Positions 56,217 to 64,000 of a DNA stretch of 64,000 nucleotides are shown piece by piece. Both the position numbers and the translations under genes were made by a program. This DNA is from Cupriavidus sp. EM10 (GTDB taxonomy: Bacteria; Pseudomonadota; Gammaproteobacteria; Burkholderiales; Burkholderiaceae). Within the stretch, counting starts at the first letter, position 1. Each line of letters starts with the position of its first letter. Under the pieces are notes generated by a model. It did not search any database and was not told the DNA's origin. It saw only the letters and a list, made by a program, of their open reading frames with translations. The stretch is taken from NCBI RefSeq assembly GCF_018729255.1, contig NZ_CP076060.1:930001-994000 (forward strand), read 5' to 3'.

Positions 56217-56905
56217 CCGCACTCCCCCAACTGATCTCCCTGCTGCACCTGGCCTCTCCGGCGCTGCCGATCGGCGGGTTCAGCTATTCGCAGGGGCTTG
56301 AAGCCGCCATCGATTGCGGCATGGTAAAGGACGCCGCCACGGCCGAGCACTGGATCCGTGACAACCTCGTCCACGTGCAGGCCCAGTGCGAGGCGCCGGT
56401 CTGGCTGTTGCTGCATCGGGCGTGGAGCCAGCAGGATCATGCGGCGGTCAGCCGCTGGAACGACTGGTTCCACGTCACGCGCGAAACTTCCGAGTTGCGG
56501 CTCGAAACCGAGCAGATGGGCTGGTCGCTGGCCAGGCTGATCGCCCAGATGGAGTGGGGCGACGCATCGCTGCGCGACACCTTGCGTGGCCTGTCGCCGC
56601 TGTGCCTGCCCACGGCCTTTACCGCGGCGTGCGCGGCGCTCGATATCGATGCGCGCGACGGCCTGGCTGCCTACGCCTTCAACTGGGCCGAAAACCAGGT
56701 GGCTGCCGCGCTCAAGGCGGTGCCGCTGGGCCAGGTGGCCGGCCAGCAGATCCTGCGCGGGCTGCATCGCCATGTGCTCGACACCGTGGATGAGGCGGCC
56801 CGTCGCGCCGACGCCGCCCCGCCGCGGCTTTCCACGTTTTCTCCGATGCTGGGGCTGCTGTCCGCGCGGCACGAGACGCAGTATTCCCGGCTTTTCCGCT
56901 CCTAA
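56213..56905 (+). CDS. ureF: Urease accessory protein UreF
   Basis: 230 residues, a helical protein that links UreD and UreG in the urease activation complex and acts on UreG GTPase fidelity. [19 protein letters not shown] near 15-33 is the family signature; [22 protein letters not shown] is also typical. Its start overlaps the end of the DUF559 gene by four bases. Length is normal and no disruption is visible, so urease maturation is probably intact despite the insertion. Confidence 0.95.
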   Translation: MTALPQLISLLHLASPALPIGGFSYSQGLEAAIDCGMVKDAATAEHWIRDNLVHVQAQCEAPVWLLLHRAWSQQDHAAVSRWNDWFHVTRETSELRLETEQMGWSLARLIAQMEWGDASLRDTLRGLSPLCLPTAFTAACAALDIDARDGLAAYAFNWAENQVAAALKAVPLGQVAGQQILRGLHRHVLDTVDEAARRADAAPPRLSTFSPMLGLLSARHETQYSRLFRS

Positions 56906-56923
56906 GGCTCCTGGATCCGAATC

Positions 56924-57547
56924 ATGACCCGTACCAAGAAGAATCCTCCCCTGCGCGTTGGCGTGGGCGGCCCCGTGGGCTCCGGCAAGACCACCTTGCT
57001 CGAGATGCTCTGCAAGGCCATGCGCGACCGCTATGACCTGGTGGCCATCACCAACGATATCTACACGAAGGAAGACCAGCGCCTGCTGACGATATCGGGC
57101 GCCTTGCCGGCCGAGCGCATCATGGGCGTGGAAACGGGCGGCTGCCCGCATACGGCGATCCGCGAGGATGCGTCGATCAACCTGGAGGCGGTGGATCGCA
57201 TGCTGGCCAGGTTCCCGGATGCCGACGTGGTGTTCATCGAATCGGGCGGCGACAACCTGGCCGCGACGTTCAGCCCTGAACTGTCAGATCTGACGATCTA
57301 CGTGATCGATGTGGCGGGGGGTGAGAAGATTCCGCGCAAGGGCGGACCGGGGATTACCAAGTCCGACCTGCTGGTGGTCAACAAGACCGACCTGGCGCCC
57401 TATGTGGGGGCGTCGCTCGACATCATGGAGAGCGATACGCGCAAGATGCGCGGCGATCGTCCGTTCGTGATGGGCAGTGTCAAGTCGGGGCAGGGGCTGG
57501 ACCAGGTGATTGCCTTTATCGAGCAGCAGGGCATGCTGAACGTCTGA
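56924..57547 (+). CDS. ureG: Urease accessory protein UreG, GTPase
   Basis: 207 residues, the SIMIBI-class GTPase that delivers nickel to urease. P-loop [17 protein letters not shown] (near 13-29), nickel-binding Cys-Pro-His in [30 protein letters not shown], and the guanine motif [10 protein letters not shown] are present. Last gene of the urease cluster, 18 bases after ureF. A hairpin follows. Confidence 0.97.
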   Translation: MTRTKKNPPLRVGVGGPVGSGKTTLLEMLCKAMRDRYDLVAITNDIYTKEDQRLLTISGALPAERIMGVETGGCPHTAIREDASINLEAVDRMLARFPDADVVFIESGGDNLAATFSPELSDLTIYVIDVAGGEKIPRKGGPGITKSDLLVVNKTDLAPYVGASLDIMESDTRKMRGDRPFVMGSVKSGQGLDQVIAFIEQQGMLNV

Positions 57548-57555
57548 GCCTGCAT

Positions 57556-57583
57556 GCGCCCTGCCCGGAGCAGGGCGCCTTTC
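57556..57583 (+). terminator. Possible terminator after ureG
   Basis: GCGCCCTGC (57556-57564), loop CCGGA, GCAGGGCGC (57570-57578), followed by CTTTC. The T-run is weak. It lies between convergent genes ureG and the XRE regulator and could serve both. Confidence 0.5.
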
Positions 57584-57959
57584 AGCGAGCGTGCCGGCGC
57601 GCCAGTGCCCGTGCCACGCCGGCCACGACATCGCGGTCGACGTCGTTCAGGTCGGCCATATACCGCAGCGTGGCCTGTACCGAAGGCGACTGCTCCGCGT
57701 CGAACGGCGAACGTGCCGCTTCCTGCGTCTCTTCCGGCCGATGCTTGGAAAAGTCAAGCATCTCGGTCGGCGCAACACCAAGCGTGTCAGCAAGGGTACA
57801 GATGTTATAGAGCGCGACATTGCGCGTGCCGCGCTCGATGCCGCTGAGGTAGGATCGGGCCAGGCCGCTTTCCAGCGACAGCGCTTCCTGAGACCAGCCG
57901 CGCTGCTTGCGCAACCAGGTCAGGTGCCGCCCGAACAGCTTGAGTGGGTCTGCTGTCAT
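57582..57959 (-). CDS. XRE family transcriptional regulator
   Basis: 125 residues. An N-terminal Cro/CI helix-turn-helix (about 9-66) has FGRHLTWLRKQRGWSQEALSLESGLARSYLSGIERG, here quoted by its core SQEALSLESGLARSYLSGIE. The C-terminal 60 residues are acidic, with no recognised domain. The target is unknown; dyads and direct repeats just upstream (57978-58045) suggest autoregulation. It faces ureG, with 34 bases between. Confidence 0.88.
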   Translation of the reverse strand: MTADPLKLFGRHLTWLRKQRGWSQEALSLESGLARSYLSGIERGTRNVALYNICTLADTLGVAPTEMLDFSKHRPEETQEAARSPFDAEQSPSVQATLRYMADLNDVDRDVVAGVARALARRHAR

Positions 57960-58408
57960 ATGCTGCAGTGTGGATATTAAGTCGCTAAGTCGATCGAGCC
58001 TAAGGGTTCGACCTATGCGGAACGACAACTTATAGTTGGTCGTTCTATCGGTACCGGATCCTCATCGTAAGCGATACATCTGTCACCGATACGGCACTGT
58101 TGTCGTGCCGTCCAGTCATCACAGCGCACTCACTAACGTGATGGACGCGCCCCGCCCGAACGTCGGAAAACCGCGTCACGCGGCCCATTGCGCATGCCGG
58201 GGCCGCACGTCTGCGCGGCCTCGTTTCATCGAATTGCCATGTGAAGGGTCAGGTGTCTACCGCCGGGGCAGGCTTTGTCACGCCACGCTGAAAATCGACG
58301 CCGTGACTGGCATCGATTCTCATTTCTGTGTCATTCCGGCAACGGCCGAAAGCAGTCGCCGGTCCGCAATCGTGACGATTCCGACACCCGTCCGGGTGAT
58401 GCGGTGGC
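57960..58408 (-). other. Gap between the XRE and GST genes
   Basis: 449 bases without a supported gene. Next to the XRE gene are two direct TAAGTCG repeats (57978-57984 and 57986-57992) and a near-perfect dyad GAACGACAAC-TTATA-GTTGGTCGTTC (58020-58045, one bulged G), both possible operators. The remainder shows nothing that I can identify. Confidence 0.5.
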
Positions 58409-59101
58409 CTAGCGCCGCTGGTACTGCGTGGCGCCGAACAGGATCTCGCGTTCCTTGTCCGAATGCAGCGGCTTGCGCTCCTTGGCCAGGACCTCGACGC
58501 CGCGCTTGACGGCCGGGCGCTCGGCAATCTCGTTGAACCAGCGCTTCAGGTGCGGGTAGTCGTCCAGCTCCACGCCCTGGTTCTGCCAGCTGCGCAGCCA
58601 CGGGAACGTGGCGATATCCGCGATCGAATAGCTGTCGCCGGCCAGCCAGGCGTGCTGCGACAGCTGCTTGTCGATCACGCCGTACAGACGCTTGGCCTCG
58701 TTGGTATAGCGGTTCACCGCATACTCGATCTTCTCGGGCGCATAGATGCGGAAATGGTGCGCCTGGCCCAGCATCGGGCCAACGCCGCCCATCTGGAACA
58801 TCAGCCATTGCAGCGCATCGTACTTGCCACGCACGTCGTCCGGCAGGAACTTGCCGGTCTTGCTGGCCAGGTACAGCAGGATCGCGCCCGATTCGAACAG
58901 CGAGATCGGCTGGCCATCGGGACCATCGCTGTCCACGATGGCCGGAATCTTGTTGTTGGGGCTGATCTTGAGGAAGTCGGCGCCGAACTGGTCGCCGGCA
59001 CCGATGTTGATCGGATGGACCCGGTACTCCAGGCCGCATTCCTCGAGCATGATGTGGACCTTGTGGCCGTTAGGGGTGGCCCAGGTGTAGACGTCGATCA
59101 T
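58409..59101 (-). CDS. Glutathione S-transferase family protein, YfcG-like
   Basis: 230 residues. The N-terminal thioredoxin-like domain (about 1-85) starts MIDVYTWATPNGHKVHIMLEECGL, with the TPNGHKV signature of the YfcG/Nu-class, and has cis-Pro in KIPAIVD and FESGAILLYLA. The C-terminal helical domain has the usual SIADIATFPW. Nu-class members act as disulfide-bond oxidoreductases with glutathione. The ATG (59099-59101) gives the family N-terminus. Confidence 0.9.
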   Translation of the reverse strand: MIDVYTWATPNGHKVHIMLEECGLEYRVHPINIGAGDQFGADFLKISPNNKIPAIVDSDGPDGQPISLFESGAILLYLASKTGKFLPDDVRGKYDALQWLMFQMGGVGPMLGQAHHFRIYAPEKIEYAVNRYTNEAKRLYGVIDKQLSQHAWLAGDSYSIADIATFPWLRSWQNQGVELDDYPHLKRWFNEIAERPAVKRGVEVLAKERKPLHSDKEREILFGATQYQRR

Positions 59102-59173
59102 GTGCAACGCTCTCCGTGGAAGATTGGCCGGGGCATTTAAGCACAGAGTGAATAACCCTGCTGACGGCACATG

Positions 59174-59199
59174 AAAAAGCCCGGCACGCGGCCGGGCTT
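59174..59199 (-). terminator. Intrinsic terminator for the acyl-CoA dehydrogenase at 59225-60487
   Basis: AAGCCCGGC (59177-59185) pairs with GCCGGGCTT (59191-59199). Read on the minus strand it ends in a run of T (complement of 59174-59178). Confidence 0.75.
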
Positions 59200-59224
59200 C
59201 TGGTCTGGCAGGCAGCGTGGCCGC

Positions 59225-60487
59225 TCAGGAACCGCGCGTCACCGGCATCTGGACGCTGTCGGCGCTGAGGTTCATGTGCTTGGCCAGTTCCAGCTTGGCG
59301 ATGGCGTTGCGGTGTACCTCGTCCGGCCCATCGGCCAGGCGCAGCGTGCGCTGGTGCGCCCACCAGTTGGCCAGCGGGAAGTCGCTGGAAACGCCTGCGG
59401 CACCGTGCACCTGGATGGCCCAGTCGATCACGCGCAGCGCCACGTTCGGCGCCACCACCTTGATCATCGCGATCTCGGCCTTGGCCACCTTGTTGCCCAC
59501 GGTGTCCATCATGTAGGCGGCCTTCAGCGTCAGCAGGCGTGCCATCTCGATATCGCAGCGGGCTTCGGCGATACGCTCCTGCGTCACGCCCTGGCGGGCC
59601 ACTTCCTTGCCGAACGCCACGCGTTGCAGGCTGCGCTTGCACATCAGTTCCAGCGCGCGCTCGGCCACCCCGACGCTGCGCATGCAGTGGTGGATGCGGC
59701 CCGGGCCCAGGCGGCCTTGCGCGATCTCGAAGCCGCGGCCTTCGCCCAGCAGGATGTTGCTGGCCGGCACGCGCACGTTCTTCAGTTCGATTTCCATGTG
59801 GCCGTGCGGTGCATCGTCGTAGCCGAACACGGGCAGGAAGCGCTTGATGGTGATGCCCGGCGTGTCGGCCGGCACCACGATCATCGACTGCTGCTCGTGG
59901 CGGCCTGCCTCGGGGTCCGTCTTGCCCATCACGATGTAGACCTTGCAGCGCGGATCGCCGGCACCCGACGACCACCACTTGGTGCCGTTGATGACGTAGT
60001 GGTCGCCATCGCGCTCGATGCGGCATTCGATATTGGTGGCGTCCGACGAGGCCACGGCCGGCTCTGTCATCAGGAACGCCGAACGGATCTCGCAGCGCAG
60101 CAGCGGCTCCAGCCACTGGTCCTTCAGTTCTTCCGAGGCGTAGCGCTCCAGCGTTTCCATGTTGCCGGTGTCGGGCGCGGCGCAGTTGAACACCTCGGCC
60201 GACCAGGGTACCCGGCCCATGATCTCGCACATCGGCGCGTATTCCAGGTTCGACAGGCCTTCCGGGGCCCGCTTCGAACGCGGCAGGAACAGGTTCCACA
60301 GGCCGGCTTCGCGGGCCAGCGGCTTCAGTTCTTCCACGACCTTGGTCGGTACCCATGCATTGCCGGCCTCGCGGTTGGCCTGCACCTCGGCGTAGAACCG
60401 CTTTTCGTTCGGGTAGATGTGCTTGTCGAAGAAGGCCAGCAGCCTGGCCTGCATCTCCTTGACCTTGGGCGAGTATTCGAATTGCAT
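59225..60487 (-). CDS. Acyl-CoA dehydrogenase
   Basis: 420 residues, FAD-dependent. The N-terminus [36 protein letters not shown] near 140-155, [20 protein letters not shown] and the C-terminal [30 protein letters not shown] are typical of the long-type ACAD10/11-like group rather than short-chain enzymes. Its substrate is unknown. The start is fixed by GGAGACCTCATG. It is divergent from a LysR-type gene that probably controls it. Confidence 0.88.
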   Translation of the reverse strand: MQFEYSPKVKEMQARLLAFFDKHIYPNEKRFYAEVQANREAGNAWVPTKVVEELKPLAREAGLWNLFLPRSKRAPEGLSNLEYAPMCEIMGRVPWSAEVFNCAAPDTGNMETLERYASEELKDQWLEPLLRCEIRSAFLMTEPAVASSDATNIECRIERDGDHYVINGTKWWSSGAGDPRCKVYIVMGKTDPEAGRHEQQSMIVVPADTPGITIKRFLPVFGYDDAPHGHMEIELKNVRVPASNILLGEGRGFEIAQGRLGPGRIHHCMRSVGVAERALELMCKRSLQRVAFGKEVARQGVTQERIAEARCDIEMARLLTLKAAYMMDTVGNKVAKAEIAMIKVVAPNVALRVIDWAIQVHGAAGVSSDFPLANWWAHQRTLRLADGPDEVHRNAIAKLELAKHMNLSADSVQMPVTRGS

Positions 60488-60574
60488 GAGGTCTCCTCGG
60501 GGTTTGATGGGCACGCCGTGCCGACTGTGGCTACTCTAGCGGAACGTGACTAATAAGAAAAATGAATTTTCTGG

Positions 60575-60590
60575 ATTGGTCAGTATCAAT
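60575..60590 (+). promoter_or_regulatory. Candidate LysR-type regulator box between the dehydrogenase and LysR genes
   Basis: ATTG-N8-CAAT (60575-60590) is a dyad containing the LysR T-N11-A motif. It lies in the 170-base divergent gap, 68 bases before the LysR start. Confidence 0.45.
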
Positions 60591-60657
60591 ATGCTGCATT
60601 CCATGACAGAATGCGCGACATTGATGCCTCAGTTAAGCACGCGTGCAGGAAGGTGCC

Positions 60658-61607
60658 ATGCAACTCAGCCGGATCGACCTCAATCTCTTCGTCGTGTTCG
60701 ACGCCATCTACAGCGAGGGCAGCATCACGGCCGCGGCGCGACAGCTCAACCTGACCCAGCCGGCCGTCAGCCACGCGCTGGGCCGGCTGCGCACGCTGTT
60801 CGACGATCCGCTGTTCGAGCGGCGCGGGCAGGGCATGGCGCCCACGCCACTGGCGCGGTCGCTGGCGGGCGAGGTGCGCGGCGCGCTGCAGTCGTTCGCG
60901 CGGACGCTGCAGGACACTCCCCACTTCGATCCGGCCAATACCACGCGGCGCTTCACCATCGGCATGCGCGACGCGCTGGAAAGCACGCTGCTGCCGCCGC
61001 TGATGGCACGCGTGACCGCCATGGCGCCGCACGTGGAAATCGCGGCCATCCGCTTCGACCGCCGCGAGATGGAATCGGAACTGCTGGCCGGCACGCTGGA
61101 CACGGCCATCGACATCCTGCTGCCGGTGTCGCCGGCCATCCATCACAGCGCCTTCATGTCCGACCCGATGGTGGTGCTGGCGCGGCGCGATCATCCGCTG
61201 GTGAAGAAGGAACTGACGCTGGAACGCTACCTGTCGGCCGAGCACGTGCACGTATCGTCGCGGCGGCGCGGGCAGGGCTGGAGGACCAGGCGCTGCATCG
61301 CATGGGCCTGACGCGCCGGGTACGGCTGCGCTGCCAGCACTATGCGGCCGCCTGCCGGGTGGTCAGCTGCACCGATCTGCTGGCCACGCTGCCGCTGCGC
61401 TATGCGCGCATCGCCAACGAGCCCTACGCCAACCGGCTGCTGTCGCTGCCATTCAAGGTGCCGTCGCTGGAACTGCACCTGTACTGGCACGCGGGCGGCG
61501 AGAACGATGGCGCCAACCGCTGGCTGCGCGAACAGCTGATGGCGGTGATGACATCGCTCGGCAGCGGCATGGCCGATATCGCGGGCGGCCCGGCGCCGGC
61601 GGCCTGA
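60658..61607 (+). pseudogene. LysR family transcriptional regulator, frameshifted
   Basis: The N-terminal helix-turn-helix is intact (RIDLNLFVVFDAIYSEGSIT, ARQLNLTQPAVSHALGRLR), followed by much of the effector domain. Near 61275-61277 one G is missing: CAGGGCTGGAGGAC stands where CAGGGGCTGGAGGAC is expected. As written the frame ends about 12 codons later, while the rest (LEDQALHRMGLTRRVRL to GGPAPAA) continues in another frame to 61607. Restored length is 316 residues, normal for the family. The ATG at 60658 is preceded by AGGAAGG. The missing base lies in a G-run, so an error in the sequence is plausible. It is divergent from the acyl-CoA dehydrogenase gene. Confidence 0.8.
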
Positions 61608-61823
61608 TCTGGCGAGGCTGGGCCGGTACGTGCAGCGCGCTCGGATCACAGCGTAAGAAAATGTTCGGAAGGTGGACGATGGTGGTGTGCGTCCCTACCA
61701 TCACTGCGTTCCATCTGTCCCGGACGCCTCTTTCATGGCGCAGCAGCGCCCAGGCGTCGTCCCGGTCGCACCGGGATGCGGGCAGTTTCCCCAATCCACA
61801 CCTGTTACATCGAGGCACTTCAC

Positions 61824-62999
61824 ATGCCAGGGAAACTCTTGCGCACTGTTTTCATCAACCGACGTCCGGTTGCACTCGGCGCCATCGCCGCCTGCACGGC
61901 GCTGACGCTGGCCGCATGCGGCGGCGGTGACGGCGGCGGTTCCGCAACGGCGTCCAGCGGCAGCGCGCCGCAATCCCAATCGCAATCGCAAGCAAATACC
62001 GCGGCCCAGTCCGCTGCCAGCGGCCAGGCCGCAGCCGCGCCCACCGCCGGCGGCACGGACCGCGCGTGCTACACGGTATCCGGCAACGCGCCGGCACCCG
62101 TCACCGGCTCGGTGGCCCTGCTGCCCGCGCGTGGCACGGGCGTGTCCGGCTACCAGGTACTCGGCGATGCGCGCAGCGCGGGCCTGTGCTATGCCAACTA
62201 CCGCCGCGAGCAGGTGGGCCTGGCCCCGCTGACCGCGCGCGACGCCCTGAACACGGTGGCGCAGAACCACACGGCCTACATGCTGGCCAACAACACGCTG
62301 ACGCACGACGAGCAATCGGGCAAGCCCGGCTATACCGGCGCCGCGCCGAACGACCGCATCCAGGCCGCGTATGCAAGCAATGCCACGGCGGAAGTGGTGG
62401 CCGGTGCCAACCGCTGGACGTCGCAGGCGGGCGCAAACCTGTCGATGGCGCCGAAGGACCAGTTGGTGGTCGACCTGGTCGATGCGCCGTTCCACCGCGC
62501 GGCCCTGCTGGGCAGCTACGGATCGGCCGGCAGCGGGTTTGCCGAAAGCGTCGGCGCGGGCAGCAGCGGCGGCACGCAGGCTTACTACTTCCAGACCATC
62601 GACCTGGCCGACCGCAGCCAGGGCGGCGCCGACAACCAGATGGTGGCGTACCCGTACAACGGCCAGGCCGACGTGCCGGTCAGCTGGATCAACAACGAGA
62701 GCCCCAACCCGGCGCCCGCGTACTCGGGCAAGACCATGGGCTATCCGGTCACGGTGCAGGCAATGAACGCGTCGCTGACGTTCAATGCCGACACGTTCTC
62801 GATCACCGATGCATCGGGCAACAGCGTGCCGTGCGAGAAGGTGGACGCGCGCACGTCGGGCATGACCAGCGCGGCCCGTGGCCTGGCAATCTGCACGCCG
62901 ACCGCGCCGCTGGCCGGCAAGACGCGCTACAACGTGACCGTGAGCGGCACGCTGAACGGGCAGGGCGTGAACCTGAACTGGTCGTTCACCACACTGTAG
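61824..62999 (+). CDS. CAP-domain (SCP/PR1) lipoprotein
   Basis: 391 residues. A lipoprotein signal peptide with lipobox LAAC (Cys32 region, LTLAACGGG) is followed by a Gly/Ser/Gln/Ala linker (about 33-75). A CAP domain follows (about 115-275; LCYANYRREQVGLAPLTARD, NHTAYMLANNTLTHDEQ, GFAESVGAG). A C-terminal beta domain of about 100 residues (residues 290-391) resembles an immunoglobulin-like fold. CAP proteins are secreted, and their role in bacteria is mostly unknown. The ATG at 61824 gives the signal peptide. Confidence 0.82.
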   Translation: MPGKLLRTVFINRRPVALGAIAACTALTLAACGGGDGGGSATASSGSAPQSQSQSQANTAAQSAASGQAAAAPTAGGTDRACYTVSGNAPAPVTGSVALLPARGTGVSGYQVLGDARSAGLCYANYRREQVGLAPLTARDALNTVAQNHTAYMLANNTLTHDEQSGKPGYTGAAPNDRIQAAYASNATAEVVAGANRWTSQAGANLSMAPKDQLVVDLVDAPFHRAALLGSYGSAGSGFAESVGAGSSGGTQAYYFQTIDLADRSQGGADNQMVAYPYNGQADVPVSWINNESPNPAPAYSGKTMGYPVTVQAMNASLTFNADTFSITDASGNSVPCEKVDARTSGMTSAARGLAICTPTAPLAGKTRYNVTVSGTLNGQGVNLNWSFTTL

Positions 63000-63194
63000 T
63001 GGTGCGAGTCATCGCGTCTCAGACGAGGCCCGGCGGAACAAAGAATCGCTGCCATGCTGCTGCGCCGCATGCGGCCAGCGTGGCCGCATAGGCAAAAACG
63101 CCCCGAAAGGCAAGGCCGGCTTTCAGACGATTCGCACATCCACGGGCATCGTTCGCCGCTACAATCGCCGGAGATTTCCACCAGGAGACACGGC

Positions 63195-64000
63195 ATGACT
63201 GAAGCAGTGGCACCCCGTCACGCGGACACGACTGCGCATCATTCCGATTCACTGCGCTGGCGTGGCGCACTGGCCGTGGGGCTGACCGCGCTGCTGGCGG
63301 CATGCGGCACGGCGGACAAGGGGGCTGGCTCCCCGATGGCCACGGCACCTGCCGGGCCGGCCTCCGCGCCCGCCGCGCAGGCGGCCATGCCGCCGGCCCC
63401 GGAAGTGTCGTCGGGCTATCGGCCGGACATGACCACCACCTATGCGCAGAAGCACATGGCGGCGGCGGCCAATCCGCTGGCTACCGAGGCCGGTCGCGAG
63501 ATCCTGCGGGCAGGCGGCTCGGCCATCGACGCCGCCGTGGCGATGCAGGCCGTGCTGACGCTGGTGGAGCCGCAGGCCACCGGCATCGGCGGCGGGCCTT
63601 CATCATGTACTGGGACGGCAAGCGGGTGCAGGCCTACGACGGCCGCGAGACCGCGCCGGCCGGGGCCACCGAGAACCTGTTCATGCGTGCCGACGGCAAG
63701 CCGATGGAATTCTCCGAAGGGCAGATCGGCGGGCGGTCGGTGGGCGTGCCAGGCGTGCTGCGCGCGCTGGAGATGGCGCATCGCGAGCACGGGCGCCTGC
63801 CGTGGGCACGGCTCTTCCAGCCGGCCATCCGCCTGGCGGACAAGGGCTTCCCGATGTCGCAGCGGCTCTACACGCAGGTGGCGGCGGACAAGTTCATGGG
63901 CGGCTCGCCCGAGATGACCGCGTACTTCCTCGACGGGCAGGGCAAGGCCAAGCCGGTCGGCACGATGATCAAGAACCCGCAACTGGCGCAGACGCTGCGC
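63195..64000 (+). pseudogene. ggt: Gamma-glutamyltransferase, 5' part, frameshifted and cut by the window end
   Basis: The lipoprotein-like signal (LLAACGTADKG) is followed by the gamma-glutamyltransferase N-terminus: KHMAAAANPLATEAGREILRAGGSAIDAAVAMQAVLTLVEPQATGIGGG, here quoted by its core GREILRAGGSAIDAAVAMQA. At 63594-63596 one G is missing: GGCGGCGGGCCTTC stands where GGCGGCGGGGCCTTC is expected. After restoring it the frame continues AFIMYWDGKRVQAYDGRETA to the window edge. The enzyme transfers the gamma-glutamyl group of glutathione in the periplasm and needs self-cleavage at a Thr downstream of the window. The start ATG follows CAGGAGACACGGC. Confidence 0.82.

Overview
The window is 64 kb of GC-rich chromosome from a betaproteobacterium of the Burkholderiaceae, most likely Cupriavidus or a close relative of Ralstonia. 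The main clues are the gene order ilvB-ilvN-ilvC-psd-pssA-leuA, then rpsO-pnp-quinone oxidoreductase-tpiA-secG-tRNA-Leu-nuoA-N-DUF2818, and a urtABCDE-ureDA-hupE-ureBCEFG cluster. This is inferred from gene content; no database search was possible. Most of the window is core metabolism. I see no phage, insertion sequence, integron or CRISPR array.

Layout. 1-1806 (minus): an ECF sigma factor translationally coupled to DUF3619 and DUF3106 genes. 2193-9854: branched-chain amino acid synthesis (ilvBNC, leuA), with phospholipid genes psd and pssA and a BON-LysM protein between. leuA is preceded by a leucine (CTA) leader peptide and an intrinsic terminator. 9981-11918: a BamE-like lipoprotein divergent from an amino-acid-type ABC binding protein. 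12083-17004: rpsO, pnp with a long leader hairpin, a quinone oxidoreductase and tpiA. 17055-33248: secG, tRNA-Leu(GAG) and the 14-gene complex I operon, ending in DUF2818. 33289-36036: a Nudix hydrolase, then a secreted lipase with its foldase. 36230-40161: DUF1178, a PimC/PimD-like pair of acyl-CoA dehydrogenases and two MaoC hydratases. 40753-44704: the cyoABCD ubiquinol oxidase. 45087-57547: urea uptake and urease. 57582-64000: an XRE regulator, a GST, an acyl-CoA dehydrogenase divergent from a LysR gene, a CAP-domain lipoprotein and the 5' part of a gamma-glutamyltransferase.

How the genes work together. Urea import (UrtABCDE), urease (UreABC), its nickel chaperones (UreDEFG) and a HupE/UreJ nickel permease form one nitrogen-scavenging unit. 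A consensus sigma-54 promoter and two NtrC-like sites lie upstream of urtA, so nitrogen control is likely. Complex I and the bo3 oxidase supply the two ends of a quinone-linked respiratory chain.

Most notable signals: (1) the leuA attenuator, whose leader peptide may be leaderless; (2) a DUF559 nuclease-like gene between ureE and ureF, flanked by 73-bp direct repeats and embedded in a family of GC-rich palindromes that also separates urtA from urtB; (3) the sigma-54/NtrC region before urtA; (4) three single-base frameshifts, in nuoD, the LysR gene and ggt, each at a G-rich run, which may be sequence errors.
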